A DNA stretch of 64,000 bases from Micromonospora sp. FIMYZ51 (GCF_038246755.1 NZ_CP134706.1:2666001-2730000); one strand, 5' to 3'. Numbered from the stretch's first letter, positions 1 to 8,411 are shown. The notes: generated by a model from the sequence alone, not told the origin. A program made the numbers and translations.

Positions 1-6
1 AGCGGG

Positions 7-456
7 CTATCGCCATCCACTGAGGCGCAGCGGTGCGCCGGCGCGCCAGGCGGCTAGGCAGGCGGCGGTGTAGGGGTAGGTGTGGGACGGCAGCATGTCC
101 GCCGGGAACCATTCGATCTTGGCGCACTTGTGCGGTTCGTTGTTGACTGGTTCGCCGTGGCGGGCGGGGTCGTGCGGGGCGGCGAAGACGAGGCCCACCC
201 GCCCGGCTCCGGCGCTGTTGCGGTGGTGCACGGTGGCGACCATGCGTGGCTCGTCTCGGTCCAGTCGCACGCCGATCTCCTCGGCCGCTTCCCGGACGAG
301 CGCGCTGATCGCGTCTTCGCCGAGTTCCAGCTTGCCGCTGGGCAGGTTCCACTGGCCGTCGGCGAATCCGGTGCCGTCCCGTAGCGCGAGCAGGACGTGA
401 TCGCCGTCGGTGAGGATGAGCAGCACGTCAACGGGGTGCGTGGGTGCCAGGGTCAC
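7..456 (-). CDS. Nudix hydrolase
   Basis: A 149-aa protein with a perfect Nudix box at about residues 41-63 (G-x5-E-x7-REAAEEIGV), so it should hydrolyse a nucleoside diphosphate linked to some moiety using divalent metal. The length is typical of a one-domain Nudix enzyme and the ATG lies directly before the first beta strand (PVDVLLIL). Its start overlaps the end of the upstream kinase-like gene by 29 bp, so the two are probably co-translated as the last visible genes of a leftward operon led by a radical SAM enzyme. The substrate cannot be read from the sequence. The operon context (kinase, exonuclease-like proteins) suggests a nucleotide or modified nucleotide. The operon may continue past the window edge. 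Confidence 0.9.
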   Translation of the reverse strand: MTLAPTHPVDVLLILTDGDHVLLALRDGTGFADGQWNLPSGKLELGEDAISALVREAAEEIGVRLDRDEPRMVATVHHRNSAGAGRVGLVFAAPHDPARHGEPVNNEPHKCAKIEWFPADMLPSHTYPYTAACLAAWRAGAPLRLSGWR

Positions 457-1078
457 GGAGGTCGAGGCTATCGCCGGTGGGGTTGAGCAGGGCGTCGACT
501 CGCCGGGCGAGGTGGGCGACTCGTTCGGCCAGGTCCAGGCCGGGCGGCACGTCGTACAGCGGCACTCCGGTCTCGGCGCACGCCGCGCGGACCGCGGTCG
601 CGGTTTCGTCTTGGAGGTGGGCGACCTTGGCGCGCATCGGGTCGGCCGGGTCGGTGTAGGCGTCGGGCAGGAAGAACACCGCGTCGTAGGTGCGCGGTGC
701 CCATGCCCGGCAGAACGCGGCCATCGCCTGCAGCACGGCGGCCTCGTGGCTGCCGGGCGGCGCGGCGAGCACGAGGCGGGCGTAGGCGAGGACGTTGATC
801 GCTGTCTTGTCGCAAATCAGCAGGTCGTGGTGGCGGGCGGCGCGCAGCGTGGTCGACAGTTGCGCCCCGAACAGGTCGACTTCGGTGGCGAGGTCGAAGG
901 CACCCTTGCCATGGATCACGGTTTCCTCGATGAACGGGCTGGTGCGGGCCGGTTCCGGGGTGCACGCGACGAGCACCCCGCGCGCCCGGTAGTGGGCTGT
1001 CAGCGCGTGGACCAGGGTGGTTTTTCCGGCGGCGTGGGTGCCTTCGATGCCGACCACGACGCAGGTGCGGATCGTCAC
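428..1078 (-). CDS. P-loop nucleotide/thymidylate kinase-like ATPase
   Basis: A 216-aa protein opening with a beta strand and a Walker A motif (GTHAAGKTTL, about residues 13-22). This is followed by an LID/Asp-type region (LLICDKTAINVLAYA) and a C-terminal helix, which matches the thymidylate kinase-like AAA_28/P-loop kinase fold. I chose the GTG at 1078 because it overlaps the stop of the upstream gene as GTGA, implying translational coupling, and because the P-loop starts at once; the longer in-frame upstream extension is an arginine-rich shadow of the upstream gene. Known relatives phosphorylate nucleoside monophosphates or other small molecules. Together with the Nudix gene this points to nucleotide chemistry, which is inference. 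Confidence 0.8.
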   Translation of the reverse strand: MTIRTCVVVGIEGTHAAGKTTLVHALTAHYRARGVLVACTPEPARTSPFIEETVIHGKGAFDLATEVDLFGAQLSTTLRAARHHDLLICDKTAINVLAYARLVLAAPPGSHEAAVLQAMAAFCRAWAPRTYDAVFFLPDAYTDPADPMRAKVAHLQDETATAVRAACAETGVPLYDVPPGLDLAERVAHLARRVDALLNPTGDSLDLRDPGTHAPR

Positions 1079-1866
1079 GACGCCTGCCTTTCTGGAAGTA
1101 GGGCCCGGAAGGTGGGGTGGTCCAGCCAGCCGAGTCGCCCGGCTAGCGCGGTTGCGACCATCGTGTTGACGTTGACCGGCTTGGGCCAGGTCAGCTCCCC
1201 GGCCGCGCGGAGGCCGACCAGTGCGGTGGACAGGCTGTGGCGCAGGTTGAGCACGGTGATCCGCTCCCGTGCTTCGACGTCTCGGTTGGTGAGCCAGTCG
1301 CGGTGCAGCGCGGTCATGGACTTGCGGGCGAGTTCGGGTTGGGTCACGTCGAGGTCGAGTTCGCCGCACACGTCGACCAGCCGGCGGGAGCGGCCGAACA
1401 GCACGTGGTCGGCGTCGAAGCGGGTGTCGAGCACCTGCCGCGCCGTGTCGGTGCGCCGGTCGTGCCACGCCTGCCGTGCCGCGAGGAGCGCGGCTGGGGG
1501 GCGGGGGCCGGCGTTGGCGGCCAGCACGGCGAGGTCGCTGCACAGTTGGTGACCGGTGATCAGGTCGGCGGCCTCGGTGGCGGCGGCGATGTCGGCCGCC
1601 GCTGCCGCGACGAGGTCGCCGCGTTCGGCGTCGCCGTCGAGATAGAGGCTCGTGTAGGCCACCGGCAGGCTGCCGGTGGCGAGGAGCAGCGGAGAACCGT
1701 CGCCGGTGGGCACGGTGAGCCACACGATCGAGTAGCAGAACGCCTGGTTGCCGTTCTTGATCCGGTAGTTCTTGCTCCACTCCACGTCGATCGAGGCGAC
1801 GAGCCGGGTTCCGGGCAGCCGGGCTGGCACGCCACCTGGTCCGCCGAGATCGCTGATCACATGCAC
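1075..1866 (-). CDS. DEDD 3'-5' exonuclease-like (RNase H fold) protein B
   Basis: A 263-aa protein. The N-terminal third contains IDVEW (a D-x-E Exo I-like motif), and the middle has LITGHQLCSDLAVL, which resembles Exo II of the DEDD family (GHN-x3-D). A third catalytic motif is not obvious. The GTG at 1866 is preceded by GGAGGA at a good distance; the longer ORF start at 1950 gives a low-complexity Arg/Gly leader. It is clearly related to the gene upstream (1966-2710), sharing the GH-x4-DL motif and a C-terminal Leu/Arg helix. It sits between that paralogue and the kinase-like gene in one operon. Whether it cuts nucleic acid or has become a binding protein cannot be decided from the sequence. 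Confidence 0.6.
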   Translation of the reverse strand: MHVISDLGGPGGVPARLPGTRLVASIDVEWSKNYRIKNGNQAFCYSIVWLTVPTGDGSPLLLATGSLPVAYTSLYLDGDAERGDLVAAAAADIAAATEAADLITGHQLCSDLAVLAANAGPRPPAALLAARQAWHDRRTDTARQVLDTRFDADHVLFGRSRRLVDVCGELDLDVTQPELARKSMTALHRDWLTNRDVEARERITVLNLRHSLSTALVGLRAAGELTWPKPVNVNTMVATALAGRLGWLDHPTFRALLPERQAS

Positions 1867-1965
1867 AACCGGTCCTCCGCCTGTCGTGGTTGTCCTTCCG
1901 GCGCCGGATGGTGCCGGTGACCGCCGCCCGCGCGTGCGGGCGGCGGCCACCGACGTTAGCGCCGT

Positions 1966-2710
1966 CTACGCCTCAGCGGAGGCAGGCGGTCGCCTGTTGG
2001 TGTCGTCCGGTGCGGTTGCCGTGCTAGCGGGACGGAGCACGTCCCAGGCGGCCTGGTCGATCGCGTCGGCGACGCGAAAGAGTCCCTCCCAGCGGTAGCG
2101 GCCGGCGTGGACGGCCGCCGTGAGGCCGATGGCCAGAGCGCGTGCCAGCACAGCGCGCGCCACCGTGGCGCTGCCCGTGGGGCTGTCCGGCATCGGGACG
2201 GGAAGGCGCGGTCGCCATGTCCAGCGCCGCCGCCGCCTCGTTCGCCTCGACTGCGGTGTCGATCATCAGGGCCAGCCCGCGCCCCTTGATCGACCGGTTG
2301 GCCCACGCCTCGGCCACTCCTGCCGCGCCGCGCAGCGGCACGGTGGACAGCAGCGTCATGCGGGCCAGGTCCTGACCGAGCGCGTGTCCGGCGAGGATGA
2401 CGGCGTGCCGGCGGGCGCGGGTCAAAGCCCGGTCGGTCACTGCGAGCAGGTCCGGCGTCTCGGCCACGTGATCGAGCACCGTGGCGCGGAAGCCGATCTG
2501 CAGTGTGTCGCCGCTGATGTCGTACGCCGAGCCGTGCCGGCGCACCCGCAGGTAGACCGTCGCCGCCACGACCGGCACCTCCCGCAGGCCGGATGCCCCG
2601 TCGGCCCAGTCGATGGCGAACGCGGCGAGCATGTCCCAGGGCCGGCCGAACGGGCGTTGCTCGGCCCCGAACGGGGCTTCGGGCCATTGCAGGTTGGTGT
2701 AGTCACGCAC
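1966..2710 (-). CDS. DEDD exonuclease-like protein A, apparent frameshift
   Basis: The reading frame from the GTG at 2710 gives good protein sequence up to about residue 170 (AILAGHALGQDLARM-like region, DMATAPSRP) and then turns into Arg/Gly/His-rich noise. From about 2195 another frame continues with sensible sequence (ARAVLARALAIGLTAAV, RYRWEGLFRVADAID) to a stop at 1966. I read this as one gene of about 247 residues broken by a one-base slip in a C-rich stretch near 2190-2215. It may be a sequencing error, a true mutation or, least likely, programmed shifting. It is a paralogue of the next gene but lacks the D-x-E motif (it has only AIDW), so it may be catalytically dead. The start overlaps the radical SAM stop. 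Confidence 0.55.
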
Positions 2711-3710
2711 GGGCGTGTCCGCCCGTCCCGGCGGCCGTGCTGGCGTTGGCGACGGTGCGGATGCTCTTGCCGAGGTACTTGGCGAAGTGGTTGCGCTTGA
2801 ACCGGTACCGCTTCCAGATCTCCGTCACCGGCTCCTCCAGGAGGTTGCCCAGCGGTTCCAACAGGTCGGGCGCGTCGTATACCGGCCACGCCGACGCCTT
2901 GCCGGTCACCTCCACCAGGATCATGTGGCCCTCGGTCTCGGGCGTCCACGTCGTCATGCGCAGCGCTGGCCGCCAGTCGTGCACCGCCCGCGCCTCGATC
3001 AGCCGGTCGAACGTCTGCCCGGCCTCGTCCAGGCTGATGAACTCGTGTTCTTCCAGGTCGAGCGCGTTACCCTTGCGCAGCGGCAGGATCAGCTTGAGCT
3101 TGCCCGCCCCGATCACGTCGGCGATCTGGTACGTGAACGGCAGCGCGTGCAGCGTGGACCGGTACACCACCGCTGACAGCGACAGCGGCAGGCCGTGCTC
3201 CAGGAACGCCCGGATGCCGGACATCACCTCGTCGTAGTCGCCCCGGACCCGGTTGGTGGTGGCGCGCGGCCCCTCCAGGCCGACGTTGACGAACGCGACC
3301 TTGCCGACCATCGACTTCGCGTACTGCAAGCCGCGCGTGGCGTTGGTCGGGATGCCGAGGATGAAGTCCTGGCTGTACATGTCCACGATCTCGCCGAAGT
3401 CCCTGCGCAGCAACGGCTCCCCGCCGGACAGGAACACCCGACCCACACCGGCCAGATTGGTGCGGATCGTGTCCAACTCCGCCAACGTCGGGTCGGGAAG
3501 CTGCAACGTCTCCGAGCAGAACGAGCAGTCGAAGTTGCACCGCTTGGTGATCTGAAGGATGACCGACAGCGGCACCGTCGCCGTCTCGGCAACCTCCTCG
3601 ATGCTCGCCGCGCCGGTCACGGCGAAATGGTGCCCGGCGGTGAACGTCACCGGCCCGGCCGCCTGCGGAGGCGACGCGGGAGGGACGGTTGGCATACCCA
3701 GCATGGTCAT
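2703..3710 (-). CDS. Radical SAM enzyme
   Basis: A 335-aa protein with the CxxxCxxC cluster motif CNFDCSFC, a GGEPLL motif that binds the SAM amino group, and a TIM-barrel-length body, so it is a 4Fe-4S radical SAM enzyme of the MoaA/PqqE/NirJ-like branch. The C-terminus (LGNLLEEPVTEIWKRY) resembles the end of a SPASM/twitch domain, but the auxiliary-cluster cysteines are missing. The ATG at 3710 has AAGGGAG about 9 nt upstream. Its end overlaps the next gene by 8 bp. As first gene of an operon with two exonuclease-like proteins, a P-loop kinase and a Nudix enzyme, it may modify a nucleotide or nucleic-acid component; the substrate is unknown. It is not close enough to viperin to claim that function. 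Confidence 0.8.
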   Translation of the reverse strand: MTMLGMPTVPPASPPQAAGPVTFTAGHHFAVTGAASIEEVAETATVPLSVILQITKRCNFDCSFCSETLQLPDPTLAELDTIRTNLAGVGRVFLSGGEPLLRRDFGEIVDMYSQDFILGIPTNATRGLQYAKSMVGKVAFVNVGLEGPRATTNRVRGDYDEVMSGIRAFLEHGLPLSLSAVVYRSTLHALPFTYQIADVIGAGKLKLILPLRKGNALDLEEHEFISLDEAGQTFDRLIEARAVHDWRPALRMTTWTPETEGHMILVEVTGKASAWPVYDAPDLLEPLGNLLEEPVTEIWKRYRFKRNHFAKYLGKSIRTVANASTAAGTGGHARA

Positions 3711-3958
3711 GGTCAATGTCTCCCTTGCACGGGTGGTCGGGACCGCGCCCAACCGGACCGCAAATGGCGTGAGTCGATCGACGAGTCAGTCACATCCGTT
3801 GCCGCCACCAGACATCCCGACTCCCGGAGGGCCGCGCTCCCGGGGCACCGGGCGTCCCAGCTCCCGGCTCATCGCCGACCCAGCGCCACCTCGCGCCGCC
3901 CCGGCCAGTGCCCAGGCGCGCTCATGCATCGCATCCGGGTGTCTGCCGTGGCGGATCA

Positions 3959-4324
3959 TCAGTGCTCCCGCTCGTACAGCAAGTCCTCGGCGTCCAACGG
4001 CGCACTACGCCCGCCGACCGCATAGCCGCCGTACTCCGGTTGCGCCCGCCCCCGGTCCTGCTCGGTCGCCGGAATGGGATCGGGTTGCCGAGCCTGACCG
4101 GCTACCGGTCCGGCAGGTGCGGGGAGAGCGCGTCCGCTGCCATACCAGCGGGGGTCTTCCCCGGCCGCCGCGATGACCGTTGCGGCGAACGCCCGCACCG
4201 CGCACGGCGTCGGTCTGCCACACCTCGCGCACGCCTCAGCCGCGATGCCGTCGTGACGCTGGTACAGCTCCACAGCTGTTGCATGGGTCAGAGTGCCGCC
4301 CAAGGTCGGAATCGATCGATGCAC
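3959..4324 (-). CDS. Small cysteine-containing hypothetical protein
   Basis: About 121 aa from a GTG at 4324. The first half is plausible folded protein (LTHATAVELYQRHDG, then CARCGRPTPC, a possible metal-binding cysteine knuckle). The C-terminal part is Pro/Gln-rich and ends DAEDLLYEREH. Small proteins with one or two CxxC motifs are common on actinomycete integrative elements, which fits the neighbourhood of XRE regulators. The ORF can be extended to 4444, but that runs into the preceding regulator gene. No function is recognised. Confidence 0.5.
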   Translation of the reverse strand: MHRSIPTLGGTLTHATAVELYQRHDGIAAEACARCGRPTPCAVRAFAATVIAAAGEDPRWYGSGRALPAPAGPVAGQARQPDPIPATEQDRGRAQPEYGGYAVGGRSAPLDAEDLLYEREH

Positions 4325-4370
4325 CGCAGGCCCCCGTTTCTCTCGTCGCGGCCGCCGTCTCGCTGGGGTG

Positions 4371-5162
4371 TCAGGAGGCGGGGCGTGTCCGGTCCGCTTG
4401 GTGGATCGGGGTGACGGTGGACCTGCCTCTCGTGGCTCGGCCACCGTGCGCGCGAGTTGCGGAGTCGTCAGGACTGGTGAGGAGCAGCCGGAACCGGGCC
4501 TTGGAGCCGGTGTCGACGCGCGTGAGTGCCTGATCCAGCGCCGACTGCGCCGCGGGCCTCGGCGGTGCGGGCGCCCTCCGGTGCTCCCAGCGAGAGACGG
4601 TCGCCGTGGTCACGCCGAGGTGTTCGGCGAACGCGCGGACGCTCATCCGCAGCGCCTCGCGCAACGCGCGGACCTCCCGCCCGGTCCACCGGCCGACGAC
4701 CATCGGCGTGCACCCGCACTCACCCGGACACTCCGCTTCCGCAGTGGGCACGGCCGGCGGCGCCGCGTGGTGCCGGCGTTGCCGTTCGCGGGCTTGTACT
4801 TCCTGGGCATGGAAGTCCCGCACGAGCGCGTCCACCTGATCGAACGCGGCCAACAGGGCTCCGTCCGCGCCGACCGCTGCGTCGGCGCCCTGCCAGAACC
4901 GGCGGGTGGTGCTCTCCCGGCCGATCTCGACGTTGCCGATCTGGCTGCGGGAGTAGCAGATGAGCTTGGCAAGCTCGACCTGCGTCATACCCGCGATGCC
5001 ACGCCAGGCGGCCAAGTGCCGGCCGAGATCCTTGCGTGCCTCGGCCACCTGACCCGGGGTGATTCCACCCGCCGCGACGAGGCGGCGCGGCTTGCCCGGT
5101 ACCTGCCGGGCCGGATGGTCCGGCCGCAAGAGCCGCGTACCCGCCACCGCTACCGCACCCAC
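4371..5162 (-). CDS. XRE-family regulator with two helix-turn-helix regions
   Basis: About 263 aa. An N-terminal HTH (LAAWRGIAGMTQVELAKLIC, then a recognition helix SRSQIGNVEIGR) is followed by the wide-spaced body typical of actinomycete XRE regulators. A cysteine pair (CPGECGC) comes next, and a second HTH follows near residue 170 (VRAFAEHLGVTTATVSRWEH). Two HTH units in one chain suggest binding to two half-sites or a fused toxin-antitoxin-type regulator. The GTG start lies inside the end of the preceding regulator gene (13-bp overlap), so the two are coupled. The target is unknown; the adjacent graspetide and radical SAM operons are candidates. Confidence 0.75.
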   Translation of the reverse strand: MGAVAVAGTRLLRPDHPARQVPGKPRRLVAAGGITPGQVAEARKDLGRHLAAWRGIAGMTQVELAKLICYSRSQIGNVEIGRESTTRRFWQGADAAVGADGALLAAFDQVDALVRDFHAQEVQARERQRRHHAAPPAVPTAEAECPGECGCTPMVVGRWTGREVRALREALRMSVRAFAEHLGVTTATVSRWEHRRAPAPPRPAAQSALDQALTRVDTGSKARFRLLLTSPDDSATRAHGGRATRGRSTVTPIHQADRTRPAS

Positions 5163-5818
5163 CGCTCAGCCAGCGAGTACACCCGCGCACCACCCGCAAC
5201 CGCTGGGAAGTCGACCACGGCCGCGGTGAGGCTCGCCGGACCGGCGCCGGACGCGTCGATCAGCACCCGCACCCCACCGGCCAGCACCGCCACCCGGCCC
5301 GCCGCGCCGTCCTGGCACACCACCGTGACCGCCGTTCCCGCCTCCGCGCTCACGCCCACCCGCACCGCCGCCCCGGCGTCCGCGTCCGCCCCGGTGAATC
5401 CGACAAGCGCCTCGGCCGCCGGCGCGGCGGGCGGCGCAATGCCCACGCACGTCATCTTCGCGCCAGGCTCGGCCGGGCCAGCCTCGCCGGACGCGTCCGG
5501 TTCGACCGTCGGCGCGTCGCTGGCGTGCCCCTGGATGATGTAGAAGCCAAGTTCGGCATCGGTGTCCCGGCCGAGCACCGCACGCAACGCGGTGCGGGTG
5601 TGCGCCGCCGGCCATCGATGCTCGCCACGTTCAAGTTTGCCGATATAGCCCGCGCTGATGTTGAACACGCGTCCGGCGTGCTCGAACAGGTAGGCGGCAA
5701 CCGCCTCCGCCAACTCTTGCCGCGACATCGGCCGACCCGACCCCGATGGGGACCGCCGCGCCCGCCGCGCGTTACGCAGCAGTTCGTTCGGCCCCGGTTG
5801 ATACGCCACTGTGTACAT
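5150..5818 (-). CDS. XRE-family transcriptional regulator
   Basis: About 222 aa. The N-terminal half carries an HTH (MSRQELAEAVAAYLFEHAG, FNISAGYIGKLERGEHRWP), a form common in Streptomyces and Micromonospora regulators that recognise the cell's own developmental operators. The C-terminal half is Ala/Gly/Val-rich with no recognisable ligand domain. I chose the ATG at 5818 because GGGAC precedes it and because the upstream 44 codons are low complexity. It lies between the terminator of the graspetide operon and a second, overlapping XRE gene. Confidence 0.7.
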   Translation of the reverse strand: MYTVAYQPGPNELLRNARRARRSPSGSGRPMSRQELAEAVAAYLFEHAGRVFNISAGYIGKLERGEHRWPAAHTRTALRAVLGRDTDAELGFYIIQGHASDAPTVEPDASGEAGPAEPGAKMTCVGIAPPAAPAAEALVGFTGADADAGAAVRVGVSAEAGTAVTVVCQDGAAGRVAVLAGGVRVLIDASGAGPASLTAAVVDFPAVAGGARVYSLAERWVR

Positions 5819-5949
5819 CCGTCCCTGAAATGCGTAGTTGTCGTGGCAGGCACGGGCCAGGCGAGCGGTACACGCACTCCGCAGCGGTGCGCGGACCCCT
5901 CTCCTAGCCCCGCCCGGCGCGGAGTGCGTGGGTGTGCCAGGGTGAGGCA

Positions 5950-5981
5950 CCCGGCGGGCCTGCTGGGTGTCGCCCGCCGGG
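5950..5981 (-). terminator. Hairpin downstream of the graspetide operon
   Basis: A perfect 10-bp inverted repeat (CCCGGCGGGC / GCCCGCCGGG, loop 12 nt) lies about 33 nt past the stop of the methyltransferase gene in its direction of transcription. There is no U-tract, as is usual for actinomycete terminators. Confidence 0.55.
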
Positions 5982-6013
5982 GCGTCGTGTGTTCTCTAGG
6001 CCGGGTTAGGTTG

Positions 6014-7150
6014 TTAGGCGACCGGCTCGCCGGTGAGGATCACCGATTGGTCGTGGTCGAGCCAGATGTGGTGGCGTCCGTCGTCGTAGGCGGTCATTCC
6101 GAAGCGGCGGATGCTAGGAAGCTGCCAGCGGTTCCAGCGCTGCCAGGCGTCCTCGATGGCGGGCCACAGGGCGCGGGGTCCGCCGTAGGTGACGGTGGCC
6201 TTGTCGGTTCCGGGCCGGTACTGCACCCACGAGCAGTCGGTCTCGGTGTGCAGGAAGATGCCCTCGCCGCCATCTGGCAGGTTCTTGCTGATCGGGCCGA
6301 GACCGGGCACGGCCAGTTGCAGCAGGAACCGCAGCTCGCGCTCGTCGAACGCGTCGGTGGGAATGTCGCTGGTGGTCTGCGTCGGCTGGGTGAAGTCGAA
6401 GCTGGTGTCCGGGTCGGTGCCGTCGCGGAGCGGGTGGTCGGCGCGGGAGCGCAGCCACATGAAGTGGCCGGGGATGTCGTGGAAGCGGCCCCGCACCGAG
6501 CTGGGCGTGGTCTTGTCGGCGACCAGGAGCGCGGACGCGAGTTCGCCTCGCACGTCGGCGACGATGCGCCCGCCGTGCACGAGCTGGCTGATCCAGGCCG
6601 GTGGGATCGTGGCGACGGCGGCGGTGGCGATGATCCGGCTGTACGGCGCGCGGACCGGCACCCCGAGCGCCCCGTCCCCTGTGGCCAGGAACGGCCGGTG
6701 GCCGAGACCAGCCAGCCGCGCTCGGGCGGTCTCCACGAGCATCGTGTCGATGTCGATGCTGGTCACGTTCGCGTCGCCGAGGCGGTGGCACAGCAGGGCG
6801 GCGTTGAAGCCGGTTCCGGTGCCGATCTCCAGCACGCGCATTCCGCTATCGACGTCGAGCAGGGTGAGCATCTGCGCCATCAGGCTCGGGCGGGTCGAGG
6901 AACTGGTCGGCCAGCAGAAGCCGCCGCCCGGGTGTTCGGCGAACTGGGTGACCAGCGACTCATCGGCGTATACCGCCGCCAACCCTTCGGGCGTGTCGGC
7001 GCTGACCCGCTCGTTGTCGTCGTCGTAAAAGTGCGGCACGAACACGTGCCGGGGCGTCGCGGCGAACGCCTCCCGCCAGCCTGGAGCCAGCACACCCCGC
7101 CGGGTCAGCTCGGCAACCAGTGCGTTCGCGTGGTCCTGCCACATGCTCAT
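6014..7150 (-). CDS. tgmC: PIMT-like methyltransferase of a graspetide cluster
   Basis: A 378-aa protein. The first about 210 residues match protein-L-isoaspartate O-methyltransferase: VLEIGTGTGFNAALL is SAM motif I, with SLVTQF and SSSTRPSLMAQML before it. A further 170-residue C-terminal extension is typical of the methyltransferases encoded beside ATP-grasp peptide ligases. In characterised relatives (fuscimiditide type) this enzyme methylates an Asp of the cross-linked precursor, which then closes to an aspartimide. The start codon overlaps the ATP-grasp stop (ATGA), so the two are translationally coupled. Substrate by inference: the Asp-Gly in the precursor encoded at 8142-8411. Confidence 0.85.
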   Translation of the reverse strand: MSMWQDHANALVAELTRRGVLAPGWREAFAATPRHVFVPHFYDDDNERVSADTPEGLAAVYADESLVTQFAEHPGGGFCWPTSSSTRPSLMAQMLTLLDVDSGMRVLEIGTGTGFNAALLCHRLGDANVTSIDIDTMLVETARARLAGLGHRPFLATGDGALGVPVRAPYSRIIATAAVATIPPAWISQLVHGGRIVADVRGELASALLVADKTTPSSVRGRFHDIPGHFMWLRSRADHPLRDGTDPDTSFDFTQPTQTTSDIPTDAFDERELRFLLQLAVPGLGPISKNLPDGGEGIFLHTETDCSWVQYRPGTDKATVTYGGPRALWPAIEDAWQRWNRWQLPSIRRFGMTAYDDGRHHIWLDHDQSVILTGEPVA

Positions 7151-8124
7151 GCGCGAGGTCCCTTCACCAGCAGATCGGCCAGTGCCGCAGCGATCGGCGC
7201 ACCGGTCTCATGTTCCAGCCACAGCCACTGACCTGCCGGGTTGCATTCGAGCATGACCCAGCGGCCTTCGGGGGTGATAACGAAGTCGAACGCGCCGTAG
7301 CTCAACCCCAGCCGGTCCAGGAAGCGGCGCACGCCCGTTGCGACTGATTCCGGCACGTCGATGTGCTCGTAGGTGAGCGAGTCGTAGTCGGCCCGCCAGT
7401 CCACCCGTCCGGCCTGCGAGCGCGAGCGGATCGCGACCGCGATCGGCAGCGCGCCGACCACGGTCACCCGGGCCTCGAACGCCTTCGGCAGATACTCCTG
7501 CACCAGGTGCGCGGTCGCCGCGAACGCCTCAGCGGAGATGTCGGCGGGGTCGATGATCGTGGTGTAGGGCTTGGTCGCCTGGTGGCCGTCCTCGGTGAAC
7601 ACCAGGGACGACAGCGGCTTGCACACGACCTGCCCGCCGACCCGCTTGGCGAACGCGGCCACATCGGCGGCCACGTTGCTCAGCAGCGTGCGCGGCACCG
7701 CCAGCCCGCACCGGGCGGCCAGCGTCAGTTGCAGCGGCTTGTACTCGGCAGCGGCGGACTTGACCGGGTCGTTGACCCACAGCGCATCCAGGCTGGCCAA
7801 AAGCCCGCCGAGGCCGTGACGGGCCTCGACGGCCGCGAACACCTCATCGGCCGGTGACATCCCGGCAGGCAGCCGAAAGCTGGTTGGCCGCCAGTAGAAC
7901 ACCGAGCGCACCCGCTCCAGATCGAGCGTGTCCGCGGCGGTGCTCAACATGCCGGCCCAGCCGCCCTCCGCCGTGGTCGTCGCGGACAACCGCAGCTCCA
8001 TCGGAAAGTCGCCGGTGTCGAGTCGCACGACCTTGCCTCCGGCGTGGGCCAACGCAGCCGCCACAGCGTCGGCTGTCGGGTCGTCGGCGCTGGTCAGGAT
8101 CAGGATCGTGTCTTTGGTGTTCAC
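7147..8124 (-). CDS. tgmB: ATP-grasp ribosomal peptide maturase (graspetide ligase)
   Basis: A 325-aa protein. It has an N-terminal region with the marker YWRPTSFRLP, an ATP-grasp fold with a lysine in VVCKPLSS, and the metal-binding end MLECNPAGQWLWLE, all typical of the SAV_5884/MvdD-like ligases. These enzymes use ATP to activate Asp/Glu side chains of a precursor and join them to Thr/Ser or Lys as esters or amides. The gene starts 17 bp after the precursor stop and overlaps the methyltransferase, giving a precursor-ligase-methyltransferase operon. It probably acts in the cytoplasm on the leader-bearing peptide. Confidence 0.9.
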   Translation of the reverse strand: MNTKDTILILTSADDPTADAVAAALAHAGGKVVRLDTGDFPMELRLSATTTAEGGWAGMLSTAADTLDLERVRSVFYWRPTSFRLPAGMSPADEVFAAVEARHGLGGLLASLDALWVNDPVKSAAAEYKPLQLTLAARCGLAVPRTLLSNVAADVAAFAKRVGGQVVCKPLSSLVFTEDGHQATKPYTTIIDPADISAEAFAATAHLVQEYLPKAFEARVTVVGALPIAVAIRSRSQAGRVDWRADYDSLTYEHIDVPESVATGVRRFLDRLGLSYGAFDFVITPEGRWVMLECNPAGQWLWLEHETGAPIAAALADLLVKGPRA

Positions 8125-8141
8125 GGCCGTCGCCCCGCTTC

Positions 8142-8411
8142 CTAGCTGTCCGAGCCGGTGTCGGTCTGGCTGTCGCGGGACACCTTGCCGTCCGAAGACG
8201 TCTCGGTCGCCATGGAAGTCCGTGGCGAGGTGGAGGTGGTGTTGTGCTTGCCCTGTAGCGGCATCGGCACAGCCAGACTCGCCGCATACGGCCGAAGCTC
8301 GCCCGGGATGTGGGCCATCGGGTAGGCCACGCCGCCGGGCTCACCCATCGGCAACAGCGCCGGGGGCGAGAACAGCGGAGCGACCACCCTGGGCAGGGTT
8401 GGGGTTCTCAT
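8142..8411 (-). CDS. tgmA: Graspetide precursor peptide
   Basis: An 89-aa peptide from an ATG at 8411 with GGAAGGA upstream. The N-terminal two thirds is a Pro/Leu-rich leader with RPYAASLAVPM at residues 40-50, matching the leader motif read by ATP-grasp maturases. The last about 35 residues are almost only Thr, Ser, Asp, Glu, Lys, Arg and Gly, with an Asp-Gly at 74-75 flanked on both sides by Thr/Ser and acidic residues. That is what ester cross-linking around an aspartimide would need. The exact cross-links and leader cleavage site cannot be read off. It directly precedes the ligase and methyltransferase genes. Confidence 0.85.
   Translation of the reverse strand: MRTPTLPRVVAPLFSPPALLPMGEPGGVAYPMAHIPGELRPYAASLAVPMPLQGKHNTTSTSPRTSMATETSSDGKVSRDSQTDTGSDS

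Noticed and set aside
2703..3710. Viperin-like radical SAM enzyme
   Set aside because: CxxxCxxC and GGEP are general radical SAM motifs; the CNYxCGFCFH signature and the typical length and core of viperins are absent.
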